From positions 229,531 through 293,530 of the forward strand of contig NZ_SDKM01000001.1 of the NCBI RefSeq assembly GCF_004519545.1: a DNA stretch of 64,000 nt. The letters are read 5' to 3'. The DNA is from Nocardioides guangzhouensis. Its GTDB lineage: Bacteria > Actinomycetota > Actinomycetes > Propionibacteriales > Nocardioidaceae. Position numbers and translations under genes: made by a program. Under the pieces are notes generated by a model. That model made no database searches, was not told the DNA's origin, and saw only the letters and a program-made list of their open reading frames with translations. Position 1 is the first letter of the stretch; each line of letters opens with the position of its first letter. Of the stretch, positions 46,152 through 55,204 are shown in pieces.

Positions 46152-46782
46152 GCAGCGGCCCGCCCGGGTCGGGTGGCAGGAGGTGCTGGTCACCGGTCTC
46201 CTGGTGCTGGCGGCTGTCGCGACGTCGTGGAGCAGCTACCAGGCGACCCGGTGGAACGGCGAGCAGGCCCTCGCGGCCGGGCGGACCAGCGGCATCCGGA
46301 TCGAGGCCGCCCGGACCGCGAGCCTGGGCGAGGCGCAGACGCAGGTCGACGTCGCCACGTTCATCGCCTGGTCCGAGGCCGACCGGACCGGAGACCGGGA
46401 CCTCGCCGACTACTTCGTCGACCGGTTCCGCCCCGAGTTCAAGACGGCGTTCGACGCGTGGGTCGCGACCGACCCGCTGACCGACAGCACCGCCCCGGCC
46501 ACGCCGTTTGCCATGCCGGAGTACCAGGTCGCGGCGCGCAACGCCGCCCTCCGGCTCGACGCGCAGGCGGACGTCTCGGCGGCCACGGTGCAGCGGAACG
46601 TCCTGCGGGCCAGCAACTACGTGCTCAGCGTGGTGCTCTACGCGACCGCGCTGTTCTTCGCCGGCATCAGCACCAAGATCGGCTCCCGCCGACTGCGCAC
46701 CGTGCTGGTCGCGTGCGGGTGGGCGGTGTTCCTCGGCACCGTGGTGTGGGTGGCCACCTTCCCGGTCAGCGTCCAGGTCTGA
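46135..46782 (+). CDS. Membrane protein, operon partner of the DUF4239 gene
   Basis: From ATG 46135 the product has 215 aa; a GTG nine bases earlier is also in frame. A helix near 12-32 precedes a soluble helical stretch (60-150; RTASLGEAQTQVDVATFIAWSEADR) and two more helices near the C terminus (160-180 and 190-210). The family is not one I recognise by name, though similar proteins commonly sit next to DUF4239 or other small channels. It overlaps the DUF4239 gene. An inverted repeat follows, then the convergent hypE gene. Confidence 0.65.
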   Translation: MATPSEQRPARVGWQEVLVTGLLVLAAVATSWSSYQATRWNGEQALAAGRTSGIRIEAARTASLGEAQTQVDVATFIAWSEADRTGDRDLADYFVDRFRPEFKTAFDAWVATDPLTDSTAPATPFAMPEYQVAARNAALRLDAQADVSAATVQRNVLRASNYVLSVVLYATALFFAGISTKIGSRRLRTVLVACGWAVFLGTVVWVATFPVSVQV

Positions 46783-46791
46783 CGCGGGGCT

Positions 46792-46820
46792 GCCATTGCG
46801 CCCGGAGGACAGGGAATGGC
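46792..46820. terminator. Hairpin between convergent genes
   Basis: GCCATT at 46792-46797 pairs with AATGGC at 46815-46820. The inner CCC and GGG can extend the stem with a three-base bulge. It stands between the ends of the membrane-protein operon and hypE, so a shared terminator is plausible. Confidence 0.45.
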
Positions 46821-46877
46821 GCCCTGGACGTGTCTTACGGCTGCAATTGCGGGGTTAGGGCGGTCGGCCGGCCCGGC

Positions 46878-47969
46878 TCAGCAGATGCGGGGCAGCTGCT
46901 CGCCGAGCGGCAGGTCGACCACCCGGGACGCGCCGAAGCCGGTGGTGGCGGCCACCAGGCCGGGGTGATCGGCGACGCATCGCCCGATCACGGACGCCCC
47001 GAGGCCCGCCGGGTGCGCCCGCATCGCAGCGAGCACCGCCTCGGCGTGCGCCGGCGGGACGAACGCGAGCAGCTTGCCCTCGTTGGCGACCTGCAGCGGG
47101 TCGAGGCCGAGGAACGCGCACGCGTTCGCGACCACGTCGGGGATCGGCAGGGCACGCTCGTCGAGCTCGATGCCGACCCGGGCGGCGCGCGCGATCTCGT
47201 TGAGGCTGGCGGCCACGCCACCGCGGGTCGGGTCACGGAGGACGTGCACGTCCCGGGTGACCCCGAGGATCGCGTCGACCAGGCCGTTCAGCGGCTGGCA
47301 GTCGCTCTCCAGCGCCGTACCGAACTCCAGGCCCTCGCGGACGCTCATGATCGCGATGCCGTGCACCCCGATCTCCCCGCTGACGATGACGACGTCGCCC
47401 GGTGCGGCCCGGTCCGGGCGGACGTCGACGCCGTCGGGCACCAGCCCGATCCCTGCGGTGTTGACGTAGATCCCGTCGCCGTGGCCGCTCTCGACGACCT
47501 TGGTGTCGCCGGTGACCACGCGTACGCCGGCCCGCTCGGCCGCCGCCCCGACCCGCTCGGCCACCGCACCCACCACGGTCACGTCGGTGCCCTCCTCGAG
47601 GATGAACGCGGTCGAGAGGAACAACGGTCGGGCCCCGCTCATCGCGAGGTCGTTGACGGTGCCGTTGACCGCGAGCTCCCCGATGCTGCCGCCGGGGAAG
47701 AACAGCGGCCGCACCACGAACGAGTCGGTGGTGAAGGCCAGCCGGTCGCCCCCGAGCCCGGCCAGGTCGAGGACCGCCGAGTCCCCCAGCCGGGCCAGCG
47801 CCTCGTCGCGGAAGCTGGGCAGGAAGACGTGCTCGACCAGCTCGGACGACAGCGCGCCCCCGCCGCCGTGCCCCATCACGATCGTCGGGCTGTCACGCAG
47901 CGGGAGCGGGCAGGTCCAGCCCTCGAAGCTCGGCAGGTCGGACCCGCCGACGGACGTCGGGTCAGCCAA
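46878..47969 (-). CDS. hypE: Hydrogenase maturation protein HypE
   Basis: The 363-aa product has the AIR-synthase-like two-domain fold of Hyp[10 protein letters not shown] near 30, [20 protein letters not shown] near 99-118, and [14 protein letters not shown] near 190. The C terminus ends exactly in PRIC, whose Cys carries the thiocarboxamide that HypE dehydrates to a cyanide ligand. TTG 47969 overlaps the hypD stop. It works with HypF (carbamoyl supply) and HypCD (Fe scaffold). It is the last gene of hypF-C-D-E. No hypA, hypB or hydrogenase genes are in the window. Confidence 0.95.
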   Translation of the reverse strand: MADPTSVGGSDLPSFEGWTCPLPLRDSPTIVMGHGGGGALSSELVEHVFLPSFRDEALARLGDSAVLDLAGLGGDRLAFTTDSFVVRPLFFPGGSIGELAVNGTVNDLAMSGARPLFLSTAFILEEGTDVTVVGAVAERVGAAAERAGVRVVTGDTKVVESGHGDGIYVNTAGIGLVPDGVDVRPDRAAPGDVVIVSGEIGVHGIAIMSVREGLEFGTALESDCQPLNGLVDAILGVTRDVHVLRDPTRGGVAASLNEIARAARVGIELDERALPIPDVVANACAFLGLDPLQVANEGKLLAFVPPAHAEAVLAAMRAHPAGLGASVIGRCVADHPGLVAATTGFGASRVVDLPLGEQLPRIC

Positions 47970-49083
47970 CGGTGCTCGCCTCCCGGGCCGGCGGCGGCTG
48001 GAGCCGCCGGTAGAGGAAGTACGCCGCGCACGCGCCCTCGCTGGACACCATGGTGGCGCCGAGCGGGTTGCGCGGCGTGCACTGCGTGCCGAAGGCGGCG
48101 CACTCGTGCGGCTTGATCAGGCCCTGCAGCACTTCGCCGCTGCGGCAGACGCTCGACTCCTGCGTGCGGATGTCGGCCACCCGGAACCGTTCCTCCGCGT
48201 CGTACTCCCGGTAGCGCTCGGAGAGCCGCCAGCCGCTCTGCGGGATCATCCCGATCCCCCGCCAGGACCGGTCGACGACCTCGAACACGTCCTCCAGCAT
48301 CCGGATCGCGACCGGGTTGCCGTCGGCGGCCACCGCGCGCGGGTAGGCGTTCTCGACCTCGTGCCGGCCCTCCTCGAGCTGGTGCACCGCGCGCCGGATG
48401 CCCTCGAGGATGTCCAGCGGCTCGAAGCCGGTGACCACGATCGGAACCCCGAACCGCTCGGCCAGCGGCGGGTACTCCCCGGTCCCCATCACGGTGCACA
48501 CGTGCCCGGCGGCGAGGAACGCCTGCACCCGGCACACCGGGGCGGTCATGATCGCCTCGATCGCGGGCGGCACCCGGACGTGGCTGACCAGCAGGCTGAA
48601 GTTGTCGATGCCCAGCTTCCGCGCCTGGTGGACGGTCATCGCGTTGGGCGGTGCCGTGGTCTCGAACCCGATGCCGAAGAACACCACCTCGCGGTCGGGG
48701 TTATCACGGGCCAGGGTGAGCGCGTCCAGCGGCGAGTAGACGACGCGTACGTCGCCCCCTGCGCTCTTCACCCGGAACAGGTCCCCGTCGCTGCCCGGGA
48801 CCCGGAGCATGTCGCCGAACGAGCAGAAGATCACCTCGGGCCGGGCGGCGATCTCGAGCGCCTTGTCGATCACCTCGAGCGGGGTCACACAGACCGGGCA
48901 GCCGGGACCGTGGATCAGCTCGATGCCGTCCGGCAGCAGCTGGTCGAGGCCGTGCCGGATGATCGAGTGGGTCTGGCCGCCGCAGACCTCCATCATCGCC
49001 CAGGGCCTGGTGACGGTGGCGTGGATGTCGTCGAGGAGCCGGCGGGCCAGCGCCGGGTCCTGGAACTCGTCGAGGTACTTCAC
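47962..49083 (-). CDS. hypD: Hydrogenase maturation protein HypD
   Basis: The 373-aa product has the HypD signatures [11 protein letters not shown] near 31, [11 protein letters not shown] near 58 (scaffold Cys region) and GTGEYPPL. The C-terminal part has the iron-sulfur Cys residues ([20 protein letters not shown] and [10 protein letters not shown]). HypD with HypC holds the Fe(CN)2CO group during assembly of the NiFe hydrogenase site. Its ATG 49083 overlaps the hypC stop region by four bases, and its end overlaps hypE. All expected key residues appear present. Confidence 0.95.
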   Translation of the reverse strand: MKYLDEFQDPALARRLLDDIHATVTRPWAMMEVCGGQTHSIIRHGLDQLLPDGIELIHGPGCPVCVTPLEVIDKALEIAARPEVIFCSFGDMLRVPGSDGDLFRVKSAGGDVRVVYSPLDALTLARDNPDREVVFFGIGFETTAPPNAMTVHQARKLGIDNFSLLVSHVRVPPAIEAIMTAPVCRVQAFLAAGHVCTVMGTGEYPPLAERFGVPIVVTGFEPLDILEGIRRAVHQLEEGRHEVENAYPRAVAADGNPVAIRMLEDVFEVVDRSWRGIGMIPQSGWRLSERYREYDAEERFRVADIRTQESSVCRSGEVLQGLIKPHECAAFGTQCTPRNPLGATMVSSEGACAAYFLYRRLQPPPAREASTVG

Positions 49084-49451
49084 GACGGGCCTCCTGACTG
49101 GTCGGGGTCGGTGTCAGGGTCGGGGTCGGGATGGGTGGGGTCGGGATGGGCGGGGTCGGCCCGGTCCGGCCGGGGCATCCCGGCCTGGTCGGCGGCCCGG
49201 CCCCAGTGGTCGCCGAACTCGGCGTCGAGCTCGCCGAGCTGCCGGAAGACCTCCAGCGTCTCCAGCGCCGACTGCTCGTCGAGCCGCTGCAGGGCGAAGC
49301 CGACGTGGACGATGGTGTACTCCCCCACCTGCAGGTCGGGGACGTACTCCAGGCACACCTCCTTGGTCACCCCACCGAAGTCGACCTGGGCCATCAGGGT
49401 CCCGTCGCGCTCGGTGATCTCCAGGACCCGGCCCGGGACCGCTAGGCACAT
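49080..49451 (-). CDS. hypC: Hydrogenase maturation chaperone HypC with an acidic His tail
   Basis: The first 75 residues are a standard Hyp[13 protein letters not shown] with the essential Cys2, then [41 protein letters not shown]. The family usually ends near 75-95 residues, but this one has 123. The extra 30 or so residues form an Asp/Pro/His-rich tail (repeats of the DPTHPDPDP type). Such a tail may bind nickel or simply be disordered. The gene overlaps hypF by 10 bases and hypD by four. HypC delivers the iron centre to the hydrogenase large subunit. Confidence 0.92.
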   Translation of the reverse strand: MCLAVPGRVLEITERDGTLMAQVDFGGVTKEVCLEYVPDLQVGEYTIVHVGFALQRLDEQSALETLEVFRQLGELDAEFGDHWGRAADQAGMPRPDRADPAHPDPTHPDPDPDTDPDQSGGPS

Positions 49452-51826
49452 GGCGTCTCCTCCTCCGGCGGGCCGGGCCGCCTGTTGGGTGGCATCCGGT
49501 GCGCGAGCACCGCGAGCTGTCCGAGGGCCAGCCCGGCGTCGCTGGCCGGGACCCGCCGGTGGCGCAGCACCTCGAACCCGGCGTCGCCGAGCGCGGCCGC
49601 GCAGGCCGAGGTGAGGTAGGCGTTGAGGAACACGCCGCCGCTGAGCGTCACCGCGCCCAGGCCGGTCCCGTCGCGGAGCCGGGACGAGACGGCCAGCACC
49701 AGGTCCACGACGGCCGCCTGGAACCGGGCCGCGACCAGCTCCGGTGGCCGCCCGGCGAGCACGTCCTCCACGACGGCAGCGACGACCGGCGCCGGGTCCG
49801 CGTCCGGGCCGAAGCGGTAGCCGCCCGCACCGGGGGCCGAGCGGGCCCGGGACTCGAGCTCCATCGCTGCCTGCGCGTCGTGGTCCACCCGGTGCCGGAT
49901 GCCGGCCAGCGACGCGACCGCGTCGAAGAGCCGGCCCATGCTCGAGGTCGGGACGCAGCGTACGCCGGTCGCGAGCTGCCGGGCGAGCAGGGCGAGCTCG
50001 TCGTCGGCGCAGGCCCGGACCGACGGGAGCCGGGGATCCCAGTCGAGACCGGCCGCGGTCAGGTGCGAGAGGGCCATGCGGCACGGGTTCCGAACGCCGG
50101 CGTCGCCGCCCGGCAGCGCGACGTACGCCAGGTGCCCGGCGCGGTCGTACGACGCGTAGTCGGCGACCAGGAACTCGCCGCCCCAGACCGCGCCGTCGTC
50201 GCCGTACCCGGTGCCGTCGAAGGCGACGCCGAGCACCCGCCGACCGCCGCCGACGCCGTTGTCCGCCATCGTCGAGGCGACGTGCGCGTGGTGGTGCTGC
50301 ACCCCCACGACCGGGCGTCCGGCGGCGTGCTCGCGGGCCCAGCGCCGCGAGCGGTACGCCGGGTGGCGGTCCGCCGCGACCGCCTCCGGCGTCACCCCGG
50401 TCAGCATCTCGAGGTGCGGCTCGGCGACGCCGAACGCGGTCAGCGTGGCGAGGTCGTCCATGTCGCCGACGTGCCCGGAGAGCCAGGCCAGGCGTCCTTC
50501 CCCGAGGCAGAAGGTGTTCTTGAGGTCGCCGCCGACGGCCAGCGCCGGCGGGGTCTCGAAGGGCAGGTCGACCGGCAGCGGCGCCTGCCCGCGAGACCTG
50601 CGGACCGGCGCCTCGGCACCGTCGACCGCCCGGGAGACCGAGTCGTCGCACGGCACGTGGATGCGACGGTCGTGGGTGAGCCAGGCGTCGGCGATGCCGG
50701 CCAGCCGGCGCAGCGCGTCGGCGTCGTCGGTGACGATCGGCTCCCCTGCGACGTTGCCGCTGGTGAGCACCAGGACCGGCGGGCCGGACGGGTCGCCGGG
50801 GAGTCCGAGCAGCAGGTGGTGCAGCGGCGCGGACGGCAGCATGACGCCGAGGTCGGCGAGGCCCGGGGCGACCGACTGCGCCAGGGCCGGGGCGCCGGCG
50901 CGCCGTGGCGCGAGCACGATCGGCCGGGTCCGCGAGCTGAGCAGGTCGGCGGCGCCGGGCGGCAGGTCGACCAGAGCCTCGGCCGTCACCAGGTCGGCGA
51001 CCAGCACCGCGAACGGCTTGCCGCCGCGGCGCTTGCGGGCCCGCAGCGTGGCCACCGCGGGCTCGGCGGTGGCGTCACACGCCAGGTGGTAACCGCCGAT
51101 CCCCTTGACCGCGACGACCCCGCCCTCGGCGAGCAACCGTCGCGCGCCGGCCAGCGCCTCCTCGCCCGCGGCCGCGGGCAGGCCGGGCCTCACGAGCGAG
51201 AGGCGCGGGCCGCAGTCGGGGCAGCAGACGGTCTGCGCGTGGAAGCGTCGGTCGGCCGGGTCGGCGTACTCCCGGGCGCACGCCGCGCACATCGGGAAGC
51301 CGGCCATGGTGGTGGTGGCCCGGTCGTAGGGCAGTCCCGTGGTGACCGTGAACCGCGGACCGCAGTTGGTGCAGGTGACGAACGGATGGCGGTGGCGCCG
51401 GTCGGTGGGGTCGGTCAGGTCGGCGAGGCAGTCGTCGCAGATCGTGACGTCGGCGGAGACGAACGTGCGCCCGGCCGCGTGCTCGGAGGGCCGGATCGCG
51501 AAGCCGGTGCCCCCCAGGGGAGGCACCTCCTCGACCCGGACCTCGTCCACCCGCGCCAGCGGCGGCGCCTCCTCTCCGACTCGCCGGCAGAAGCACGACA
51601 CCTCGTCCGGTCCCCCCTCCACCTCGGCGACCACGCCGCTGCCGGTGTTCCAGACCGCGCCCGCCAGGTCGAGGGACCGGGCGAGTGCGTAGACGTGGGG
51701 TCGGAAGCCGACACCCTGCACCAGCCCGGCGACGTGCAGGCGCCGACGGACCCTGGTCCGTTGGTCGGTCACGCCCGTGGGCAACGTCGCACCCCTGTGG
51801 AGGCCGTCGGTCGGCCGGAGCCGCAT
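49442..51826 (-). CDS. hypF: Carbamoyltransferase HypF
   Basis: The 794-aa product has the four HypF parts. An acylphosphatase domain comes first (VAGLVQGVGFRPHVY near 31). Zinc fingers follow (CDDC and CTNC, then CAAC and CPDC). A YrdC-like domain comes next (KGIGGYHLACDAT) and then a Kae1-like domain (HHHAHVAS; LSGGVFLNAYLTS). It makes thiocarboxamide on HypE from carbamoyl phosphate. Start ATG 51826 is used; the next V residue a few codons on would shorten the N terminus. It is the first gene of the hyp operon. A DosR-like box lies 50 bases upstream. Confidence 0.95.
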   Translation of the reverse strand: MRLRPTDGLHRGATLPTGVTDQRTRVRRRLHVAGLVQGVGFRPHVYALARSLDLAGAVWNTGSGVVAEVEGGPDEVSCFCRRVGEEAPPLARVDEVRVEEVPPLGGTGFAIRPSEHAAGRTFVSADVTICDDCLADLTDPTDRRHRHPFVTCTNCGPRFTVTTGLPYDRATTTMAGFPMCAACAREYADPADRRFHAQTVCCPDCGPRLSLVRPGLPAAAGEEALAGARRLLAEGGVVAVKGIGGYHLACDATAEPAVATLRARKRRGGKPFAVLVADLVTAEALVDLPPGAADLLSSRTRPIVLAPRRAGAPALAQSVAPGLADLGVMLPSAPLHHLLLGLPGDPSGPPVLVLTSGNVAGEPIVTDDADALRRLAGIADAWLTHDRRIHVPCDDSVSRAVDGAEAPVRRSRGQAPLPVDLPFETPPALAVGGDLKNTFCLGEGRLAWLSGHVGDMDDLATLTAFGVAEPHLEMLTGVTPEAVAADRHPAYRSRRWAREHAAGRPVVGVQHHHAHVASTMADNGVGGGRRVLGVAFDGTGYGDDGAVWGGEFLVADYASYDRAGHLAYVALPGGDAGVRNPCRMALSHLTAAGLDWDPRLPSVRACADDELALLARQLATGVRCVPTSSMGRLFDAVASLAGIRHRVDHDAQAAMELESRARSAPGAGGYRFGPDADPAPVVAAVVEDVLAGRPPELVAARFQAAVVDLVLAVSSRLRDGTGLGAVTLSGGVFLNAYLTSACAAALGDAGFEVLRHRRVPASDAGLALGQLAVLAHRMPPNRRPGPPEEETPCA

Positions 51827-51876
51827 CGGTTGATCTGGATCCGTCAATCTTGGACCCGGGGCGAATCGGGCAGCAA

Positions 51877-51890
51877 GGGACCTTCGGGCC
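51877..51890 (-). promoter_or_regulatory. DosR-like box before hypF
   Basis: The sequence GGGACCTTCGGGCC is close to the GGGACC-N3-GGCCC pattern of mycobacterial DosR sites. It lies 51-64 bases upstream of the hypF start. It is single, without the second 22-bp-spaced partner seen in the other three promoters. Hypoxic control of hydrogenase genes is known in mycobacteria. Confidence 0.4.
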
Positions 51891-51902
51891 GGTCTCCGGC
51901 GC

Positions 51903-52769
51903 TCAGTCGCAGCCGATCGGGCGAGCCTCCCGCGGCCACACCTCGACGCCCCGCCGGGTCCCGACGTACGCCGCGCGGCCGTCCGCGGCGAGCCACAGGT
52001 GGTCACGGCCGCGCCGGAAGCCGGTCTCCCGGGCATCGGCCGGCAGCGGCGCGGAGGCGACGTACCTGCCGTCGAGGCGGCTGGCCAGGTAGTCCGGCGG
52101 CTTCCGCCAGTAGCGCGCCGCGCCCATCCCGAGCACGGTCGAGTCCTGCCAGTCGCAGTGCTCGGGACCGGGCCAGGACACCACCCTCGTGGTCGGCACC
52201 GGGCGGCCGTCGGCGTCGGTCCACACCAGGACGCCGGCCCGGTCGGTGACCGTCCTGGGGAGCTCGGAGAGGTCGCACTGGGCCCAGGACTCGACGTACC
52301 ACCCGCCACCGGAGACCGTCTCGCCGTCGTGGACGACCACCGCCTGCTTCACCACGCCGTCGACCGGAAAGGTGAACAGCACCCGGTCGCCGTCGCGACG
52401 CTCGAGCCGCCAGCCCGCGGTCGGCCAGCTCCAGGTGAGGTCGTCGATCCAGCCGAGCAGGGCACTCTCCGGTGTCGCCCCGGCCTCGCGGTCGTCGAAG
52501 CCGTGCCGGTTGAAGCCGAGGTCGGTGCCCAGGGTGTCGCACTCGACCACGGGACCCGCGGCGCCGGCCCGGTCGATCCGGGTCCCGGTGTGCGGCTCGG
52601 CGTACAGCGGCCCGGCGTAGGGCTCGGCTGGCGGGGTGAGGTCGATCCGGCCCCCTGCCGCCTCGATGGAGGCGTCCGGACCCGGGCCCGGGTCACGCCC
52701 GGCACAGGCAGTCAGAGCCGGGAGGGACAGGAGCGCGACGACCAGCGCCGGCAGCAGGTGAGCACGCAT
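51903..52769 (-). CDS. Lipoprotein of unknown function
   Basis: The 288-aa product starts at ATG 52769. A signal peptide of 21 residues ends in the lipobox LTAC, so Cys22 should carry lipid on the outer face of the membrane. The rest is a soluble domain with aromatic clusters (DLTWSWPTAGWRLERRDGD, SGGGWYVESWAQCDLSELP and DYLASRLDGRYVAS). The last two residues include a Cys. I do not recognise a family. An ATG at 52784 would only lengthen the signal. It ends 76 bases before the hypF promoter region, and the two share orientation without obvious linkage. Confidence 0.7.
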   Translation of the reverse strand: MRAHLLPALVVALLSLPALTACAGRDPGPGPDASIEAAGGRIDLTPPAEPYAGPLYAEPHTGTRIDRAGAAGPVVECDTLGTDLGFNRHGFDDREAGATPESALLGWIDDLTWSWPTAGWRLERRDGDRVLFTFPVDGVVKQAVVVHDGETVSGGGWYVESWAQCDLSELPRTVTDRAGVLVWTDADGRPVPTTRVVSWPGPEHCDWQDSTVLGMGAARYWRKPPDYLASRLDGRYVASAPLPADARETGFRRGRDHLWLAADGRAAYVGTRRGVEVWPREARPIGCD

Positions 52770-52808
52770 GGTGCTCGGACGCACCGCGGGCCCCGACGGT
52801 TCCCTCAG

Positions 52809-52982
52809 TCAACGCGGGTGGTCGCGGCTGCCCACCCACAGCGCCGCGCCGTACGCCGCGAGGGCGCCCGGCAGCGCCGCCCAGCGCTCGTGCAGGGCGA
52901 GCAGGGTGACGGTGAGGAACGCCAGCACGAGCAGCGCGTGCGCCCAGGGGTCGGTGACCACCAGGCGGCGCAGCTCGTCCAT
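52809..52982 (-). CDS. Tiny membrane protein (57 aa)
   Basis: From ATG 52982 (MDELRRLVVTDPWAH) the product has two hydrophobic helices, LLVLAFLTVTLLAL and ALAAYGAALWVG, joined by HERWAALPG. In-frame ATGs at 53000 and 53012 lie inside the operator and are less likely. TAACAT on the minus strand stands upstream as a -10 box candidate. The region before it is unusually AT-rich for this genome. It is too short to classify, but composition and promoter support a real gene. Confidence 0.55.
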   Translation of the reverse strand: MDELRRLVVTDPWAHALLVLAFLTVTLLALHERWAALPGALAAYGAALWVGSRDHPR

Positions 52983-52983
52983 G

Positions 52984-53012
52984 TGATCAATGTAGATCAT
53001 GTTACTGAACAT
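52984..53012. promoter_or_regulatory. AT-rich double inverted repeat
   Basis: Two small palindromes adjoin each other. TGATC, six bases, GATCA lies at 52984-52999. ATGTT, four bases, AACAT lies at 52999-53012. They cover the promoter and start region of the tiny membrane protein gene. In a GC-rich chromosome this AT-rich island stands out and resembles an ArsR-type or similar regulator site. Confidence 0.55.
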
Positions 53013-53049
53013 TGGCGATCGGCCGTCGACCGGCAGGCCGCGACCGGCC

Positions 53050-54987
53050 TCAGTCAGTCTCCTCGCGGCGACCGGAGGCCACGAGCGCGGCCCCGGCCAG
53101 GAGTGCCGCCAGACCGGCGACCGCCCAGGCCGCCGACGGACCGCCGGTGTCGGGCAGGACGCCGGCGGACGACGGCGCGGCCCCGCCGCTGGTCGGCAGG
53201 ATCGCGGGCTCGACGGTCTCGGTGGGCGACGAAGCGGCACCCCGGTCGTCGTTCACGATCGTGCAGGTCACACGGGCGCCCCGCGGGATCGTCAGGACGT
53301 CGCCGGACAGGCTGCCACGGTCGCAGCGCCACGGTCCCGCGACGTACCCCCCGGGGCCGTCGGACTCCGCCAGCGTCCACCGGCCCGGCGTCACGCCGAC
53401 GTCCTCGAACTGGCCGGTCACGCCGCTCACGACGCGCCCGCCGCGGGTTGCGGACAGGGTCCAGTCCGTGGGCTCGGCCCTGCCGCGGTCGTCGTTGACC
53501 ACCCGTTTGACCAGGGTCAGCCAGGCACCGGGCTCGGGCCCGGGGCCGTCGTCGTCGTTGACGACCGTGCAGGTGACGTCGTCGCCGTCGGCAAGCGTGA
53601 CGACACCGTCGGCGACGTCCCCGCCGTCGCAGGTCCACGTCCCCGCGACGTACCCGTCCGGCCCGTCGGCCTCCGCGAGCGTCCAGTCCCCCGGCGCCAC
53701 CGCGGCACCGGTGATCGACGCGTCCCCGGTCACGCCGCTGAGCGCTTCGTTCGGGTCCGACGGGGTCGCGGACAGGGTCCAGTCGCCCGGCCCGGCGGTG
53801 CCCCCGTCGTCGTTGACGACCTCCTTGACCAGGGTCAGGTGCGCCTCCGGCTGGGGCTCGGGCTCGCCGCACTCCAGCGTGGTCGCGAACGCGAAGTCGT
53901 GGATCTCGCGCGGCGTCCCGGGCGGGAAGACCTGAGGACCGTGCGTGAAGCTCGCCGCGATCACGTTGCCCTCGATGTTCTGGGTCGGCGCCCACACGAC
54001 GTCGGCGTCGGGGGCGTAGATCGTGCCCTCGAGGCTCGCTCCGCCGGTCACGGTGACGGAGGAGGCGTCCGGGAAGTTCCACAGGATGTACGGCGCCTGC
54101 GCGCCGCCGATCCCGGCGAGGTTGGGCACGGTGCCGTCGAACGAGCTGCCGGTGACGTTGACCAGCAGCGGCGTGCTCGCCGTCGGCTGGTCGACGAAGG
54201 TCAGCTCCGCGAGGTTGTCAAGCTCGGTCGCGGAGAGCATCAGCACGTTGGTCTGGCCTTCCGCCAGCTCGAACCGGGCAGAGGTGCCGGGTGGCACGGG
54301 TCGGGGTGTCGGGTTGCCGTTGGCGTCGGTCAGGCTGACCGTCGCCGGGCAGGCCGCCATCTGCTGGGTGAGGTCGCGGTAGAGCGCGAAGGCCCCGTCC
54401 ATGTCGATCAGGTTGCTCGGCACCGGCGTCTCGATCGAGGTCGGCGTCTGCTGGTTCGTGGTGCCCTCGACGAACTGGCTCGACAGGTACGACTGCCCCT
54501 CCGGCACGATCCGGTAGGTGACCTGGGCGTTGTTGTTGTCGGTGTTGTACGCGGTGTACGTCGAGGTGTCGCCGATCTTCGTGTAGCCGCCACCGAGCAC
54601 CCGCATCTGGATCGCGGCGGAGCCGGAGAACGCCAGCCCGCCGCCGACGTAGAGGTACGTCGGCCCGGCGTCGCCCGGCGCGGTGAACGTCGCGGCCGAG
54701 GTCGGGCCGGGCGAGATGTTGTAGTTGCGGGCGACCGTGAGGTCGCCGCCGACGGCCATCGTCCCCTCGGCCTCGTCATTGTCGAGCAGGACGTCGCCCT
54801 CGACGAACACGAGGAAGCCACTGTTCGCCGCATGACCGTCGAGATCCACCCGAACCGGGTTCACGGGATCGAGGGCCGAGGCGGGCGTCGGCTGGAGGAC
54901 GACCGCCACGCCGAGCGCGGCGAGCGAGGACGAGGCGGCCAGTGCCAGCCACCTCGCACGCGATCGAGCCCCTCCCCGCAGGTGCAC
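53050..54987 (-). CDS. LPXTG-anchored surface protein with choice-of-anchor A domain
   Basis: From GTG 54987 the product has 645 aa. A signal peptide comes first (RSRARWLALAASSSLAALGV, cleavage near ASA). A 380-residue choice-of-anchor A domain follows (GDVLLDNDEAEGTMAVGGDLTVA; EGTIYAPDADVVW; QNIEGNVIAAS). Two about 95-residue SpaA/prealbumin-like repeats (LTLVKEVVNDDGGT and LTLVKRVVNDDRGR) are next. Residues from about 611 carry LPDTG, a hydrophobic helix and Arg-rich end, the sortase signal. Each repeat ends in VTC with an IVNDD tail. It should be covalently linked to peptidoglycan. A canonical promoter (CTGACA, 17 bases, TAGCGT) lies directly upstream with a leaderless start. Confidence 0.85.
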   Translation of the reverse strand: MHLRGGARSRARWLALAASSSLAALGVAVVLQPTPASALDPVNPVRVDLDGHAANSGFLVFVEGDVLLDNDEAEGTMAVGGDLTVARNYNISPGPTSAATFTAPGDAGPTYLYVGGGLAFSGSAAIQMRVLGGGYTKIGDTSTYTAYNTDNNNAQVTYRIVPEGQSYLSSQFVEGTTNQQTPTSIETPVPSNLIDMDGAFALYRDLTQQMAACPATVSLTDANGNPTPRPVPPGTSARFELAEGQTNVLMLSATELDNLAELTFVDQPTASTPLLVNVTGSSFDGTVPNLAGIGGAQAPYILWNFPDASSVTVTGGASLEGTIYAPDADVVWAPTQNIEGNVIAASFTHGPQVFPPGTPREIHDFAFATTLECGEPEPQPEAHLTLVKEVVNDDGGTAGPGDWTLSATPSDPNEALSGVTGDASITGAAVAPGDWTLAEADGPDGYVAGTWTCDGGDVADGVVTLADGDDVTCTVVNDDDGPGPEPGAWLTLVKRVVNDDRGRAEPTDWTLSATRGGRVVSGVTGQFEDVGVTPGRWTLAESDGPGGYVAGPWRCDRGSLSGDVLTIPRGARVTCTIVNDDRGAASSPTETVEPAILPTSGGAAPSSAGVLPDTGGPSAAWAVAGLAALLAGAALVASGRREETD

Positions 54988-54994
54988 CCGCCAC

Positions 54995-55023
54995 ACGCTA
55001 GACCGGTCGACGGACCCTGTCAG
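54995..55023 (-). promoter_or_regulatory. Leaderless promoter of the surface-protein gene
   Basis: On the minus strand CTGACA (55018-55023) and TAGCGT (54995-55000) are separated by 17 bases. The GTG start at 54987 lies seven bases after the -10 box. This gives a transcript that starts at or next to the start codon. Confidence 0.7.
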
Positions 55024-55204
55024 GGAAACGGACAAAGACGGCGTAACGGACACCGGGACTCGCCAATCGCGGCGTCGCGCTCGAGCGCGGCGGGGCGGAG
55101 GTCCCGGTCCACGTGGTCGAGCGGCCCTGCCGCCGTGGCTGGCACCGCGACACGATGAAGGTGCGGGACACGTTCCGTCCTGCACGCGTCCCCTGGAGGT
55201 CGCC

